Positions 62,253-64,000 of a DNA stretch of 64,000 nucleotides are shown here, piece by piece; within the stretch, counting starts at the first letter, position 1; every line of letters starts with the position of its first letter. The notes under the pieces were generated by a model, which saw only the letters and a program-made list of their open reading frames with translations, searched no databases and was not told the origin of the DNA. Position numbers and translations under genes: made by a program. Origin of the DNA: Choristoneura fumiferana (lineage: Eukaryota > Arthropoda > Insecta > Lepidoptera > Tortricidae); NCBI RefSeq assembly GCF_025370935.1, contig NC_133481.1, positions 11,268,616 through 11,332,615 on the forward strand. The letters are read 5' to 3'.

Positions 62253-63706
62253 ACGTGAATAATTGAAAGCTGTTGGATTCCTCATCATCTTTTGGCGACT
62301 TCTCTTTTTGTGCGAGGTTAATTAGTTAAGCACAATGGATCAAACTAACCGGTAACATGCATTACAGCTATATAGACGAGCTCTCAATCATGTGTGTGTG
62401 AGACAAGCATAATACCTATCTTCACTACATACGCTACACTAAGCATATTAGAACATGTCATTTGAGTTCTACTAATTTTAGGACACAAACCGTTACCGTT
62501 GCTGAAATCGGCATGGATGACACCATCATCATCACTACTAGGTACTTTTGTCTTGTCTCCATAATTGATCTCGAAAACCTATTCAGTTTCTAAATTTAGG
62601 TGCTCTTAAGTAGGTATCTGTTTGAGATATTCTGGCTAGGCAGTAAGCTGTTGTTTAAATACTCGTACCGAGAAAAATGCCAGGAATGGTTTTAACAAAT
62701 ATTTTCAGAAGCCTAAAATCACATGTCTGTGGACATTTTCACGGTGTTCTGCATTCAATTAGCAATATTTGCGAATGCTTTGCCAAATGGCGGAACGCAA
62801 ATTATTAGATCAGCTCAGACACGTGTCAACATCCCCATTAAGCTTTAATATTCTTATTTGCAAAATTAGTTAAGTGATTCCGTGGCTAAATGGTTGTGTA
62901 CCCCGATTAATCATGAGTTCTTGGATTCTCTGGGATGCTATTAACTAAATCTATGGCGGGGATATTTCTGTGTATTAAAGTCCCAATGTAGGGATGCACA
63001 ATGATTTTATAAACAGGTGAATATACGTCATATGCTCACAAAACCACCGAAAAATGTACTCCGAACACACAATCATACACGCACGCTGGGGTATTTTACA
63101 AGATTTTAATTAAATGTTTGTTTACAAGGTTATTTAGGGGTACATCTTTTAAGTCGTATAGTGATCGGTTTGGCTTGAAATTTGGGTCATGTACTTTGAG
63201 GGACAATGGAAGTAGAAACTATCAACAAAAAGTACCTACTATACAGACGAAAAAACCTGTTTTAGAAATGAAATATTTACTTGTAGATTTACATGAACAT
63301 TTACAATGTGAATGTGTATTCGTATGAAAGCTCTTGCAATCTTAATACAATCAAGAATACCAAATCGAGTACCAGGGTGAAACTTTTTCACAATTCATTC
63401 AATTTTTTGGAAATACAGCTCCATACCTCCGATACTATCGATGATTTCGCCAATGTCAAGATTGAAGAAGACACTAATTGATAACCGTTGTTCGGTTTCG
63501 GTGTCATGATATTTGTAGCGAACAAGTTGCAAAGTACTATTTTCAGTTTTTCAACTGTACAAAACAAACTTCAGCGTATCATCCCACCGAAAACTGGCAG
63601 ATTATCGACAAGACATTTGCCTACATGCCCTGTCTTAGCCAAACTCGACATTGGTAGAAGCATCAAAAAATTGATGGAGCCACGGGTTTCCTAAATTTTA
63701 ATTGGA
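62253..63706. other. Non-coding DNA
   Basis: No gene was recognised. Frames at 63118, 63293 and 63488 are short and without known domains. Confidence 0.35.
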
Positions 63707-63977
63707 TTACAGCGTAAAGTCGGTGGTGCGCTGGCACACGCTCAGTGCAGTAGCCGACCTTGCGGGCGTCGCCGGCGCAGCGGTGTCACGTTGCGCCAAC
63801 ATTTCTGCCGCGCGGCGCGCGTGCGGTGCGAACCGCGACGGAATGCCCACACTCGATAACGGAGCCCAACATTCGATACACCCCTGCCCACATTGCCCAC
63901 ATGCCTTGCGACCAATCATTGTAACTGTCCAGGAATCTCTGCAAGTTATACAGGCGGATTTGATTGCGTTTGGAACG
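63707..63977 (-). CDS. Possible terminal exon, function unknown
   Basis: On the minus strand a pyrimidine-rich 'ttttctctcattacag' acceptor is followed by a frame open for about 90 codons to a TAA at 63707-63709. The translation contains CITC and CGQCGQGC, closely spaced cysteines that might bind metal, followed by an Ala/Arg-rich tail. The alternative frame from the same acceptor also reads plausibly for about 60 codons (tryptophan-rich, 'WSQGMWAMWAGVYRM') before a stop, so the frame is uncertain. No AATAAA is obvious downstream. I recognise no family. The GC-rich composition alone could produce these open frames. Confidence 0.2.
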
Positions 63978-64000
63978 CTGTAATGAGAGAAAAATGTCAC

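Noticed and set aside
62876..62940. Third tRNA-like SINE head
   Set aside because: 'tggctaaatgg' and 'ttcttggattctc' loosely resemble A and B boxes, but no SINE body or tail could be matched.
1..64000. CRISPR array, operon or bacterial-type system
   Set aside because: The sequence is clearly animal nuclear DNA with retroelements and an insect developmental gene. No regularly spaced short repeats with unique spacers were seen.

Overview
The window looks like lepidopteran (moth or butterfly) nuclear DNA. It is AT-rich and filled with short repeats typical of Lepidoptera: tRNA-headed SINEs, LINE 3-prime tails ending in AATAAA, repeats carrying GTCT/GACA microsatellite tracts, MITEs and foldback elements. 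The order is inferred from these repeats and from the one recognisable gene. The species cannot be read from the sequence.

Only one gene can be supported with confidence: decapentaplegic (dpp, the BMP2/4 ortholog) at 7039-8151 on the + strand. Its 370 codons lie in a single, very GC-rich exon. The exon is preceded by a good splice acceptor at 7021 and followed by a short 3' UTR with an AATAAA signal at 8290-8295. The protein has a signal peptide, a TGF-beta propeptide, dibasic furin sites and a complete seven-cysteine BMP domain. The 1-7020 region is probably upstream intron or flank. From 8.3 kb to nearly the end there is no convincing coding sequence. In flies the 3' flank of dpp holds disc enhancers, so a regulatory desert is plausible here, but this is inference. 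A low-confidence minus-strand terminal exon lies at 63707-63977.

The dominant structure is a direct duplication of about 18-19 kb. Bases 20696-38745 are repeated nearly base for base at 38846-58077, and the two copies are separated by exactly 100 N. The left copy ends at the gap and the right copy begins at it, which is the layout expected of two overlapping contigs or haplotigs scaffolded side by side. The copies differ by scattered SNPs and small indels. The right copy also has about 1.09 kb extra (near 43909-44997), a degraded, deletion-rich tandem copy of its own sequence. This is most simply a false duplication, and the extra block may be uncorrected long-read sequence. Real biology has not been excluded.

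The unique flanks (1-20695 and 58078-64000) hold several well-delimited small elements: a 534-bp inverted-repeat element nested in a SINE with a 4-bp target duplication (5524-6057); a foldback with about 72-base arms (12579-12774); a 329-bp MITE (18805-19133); a perfect 54-base inverted repeat with a 9-bp direct flank (60811-60975); and a piggyBac-like MITE at a TTAA (62113-62248). I did not find a new multi-gene system. The most useful observations are the assembly duplication and these small elements.
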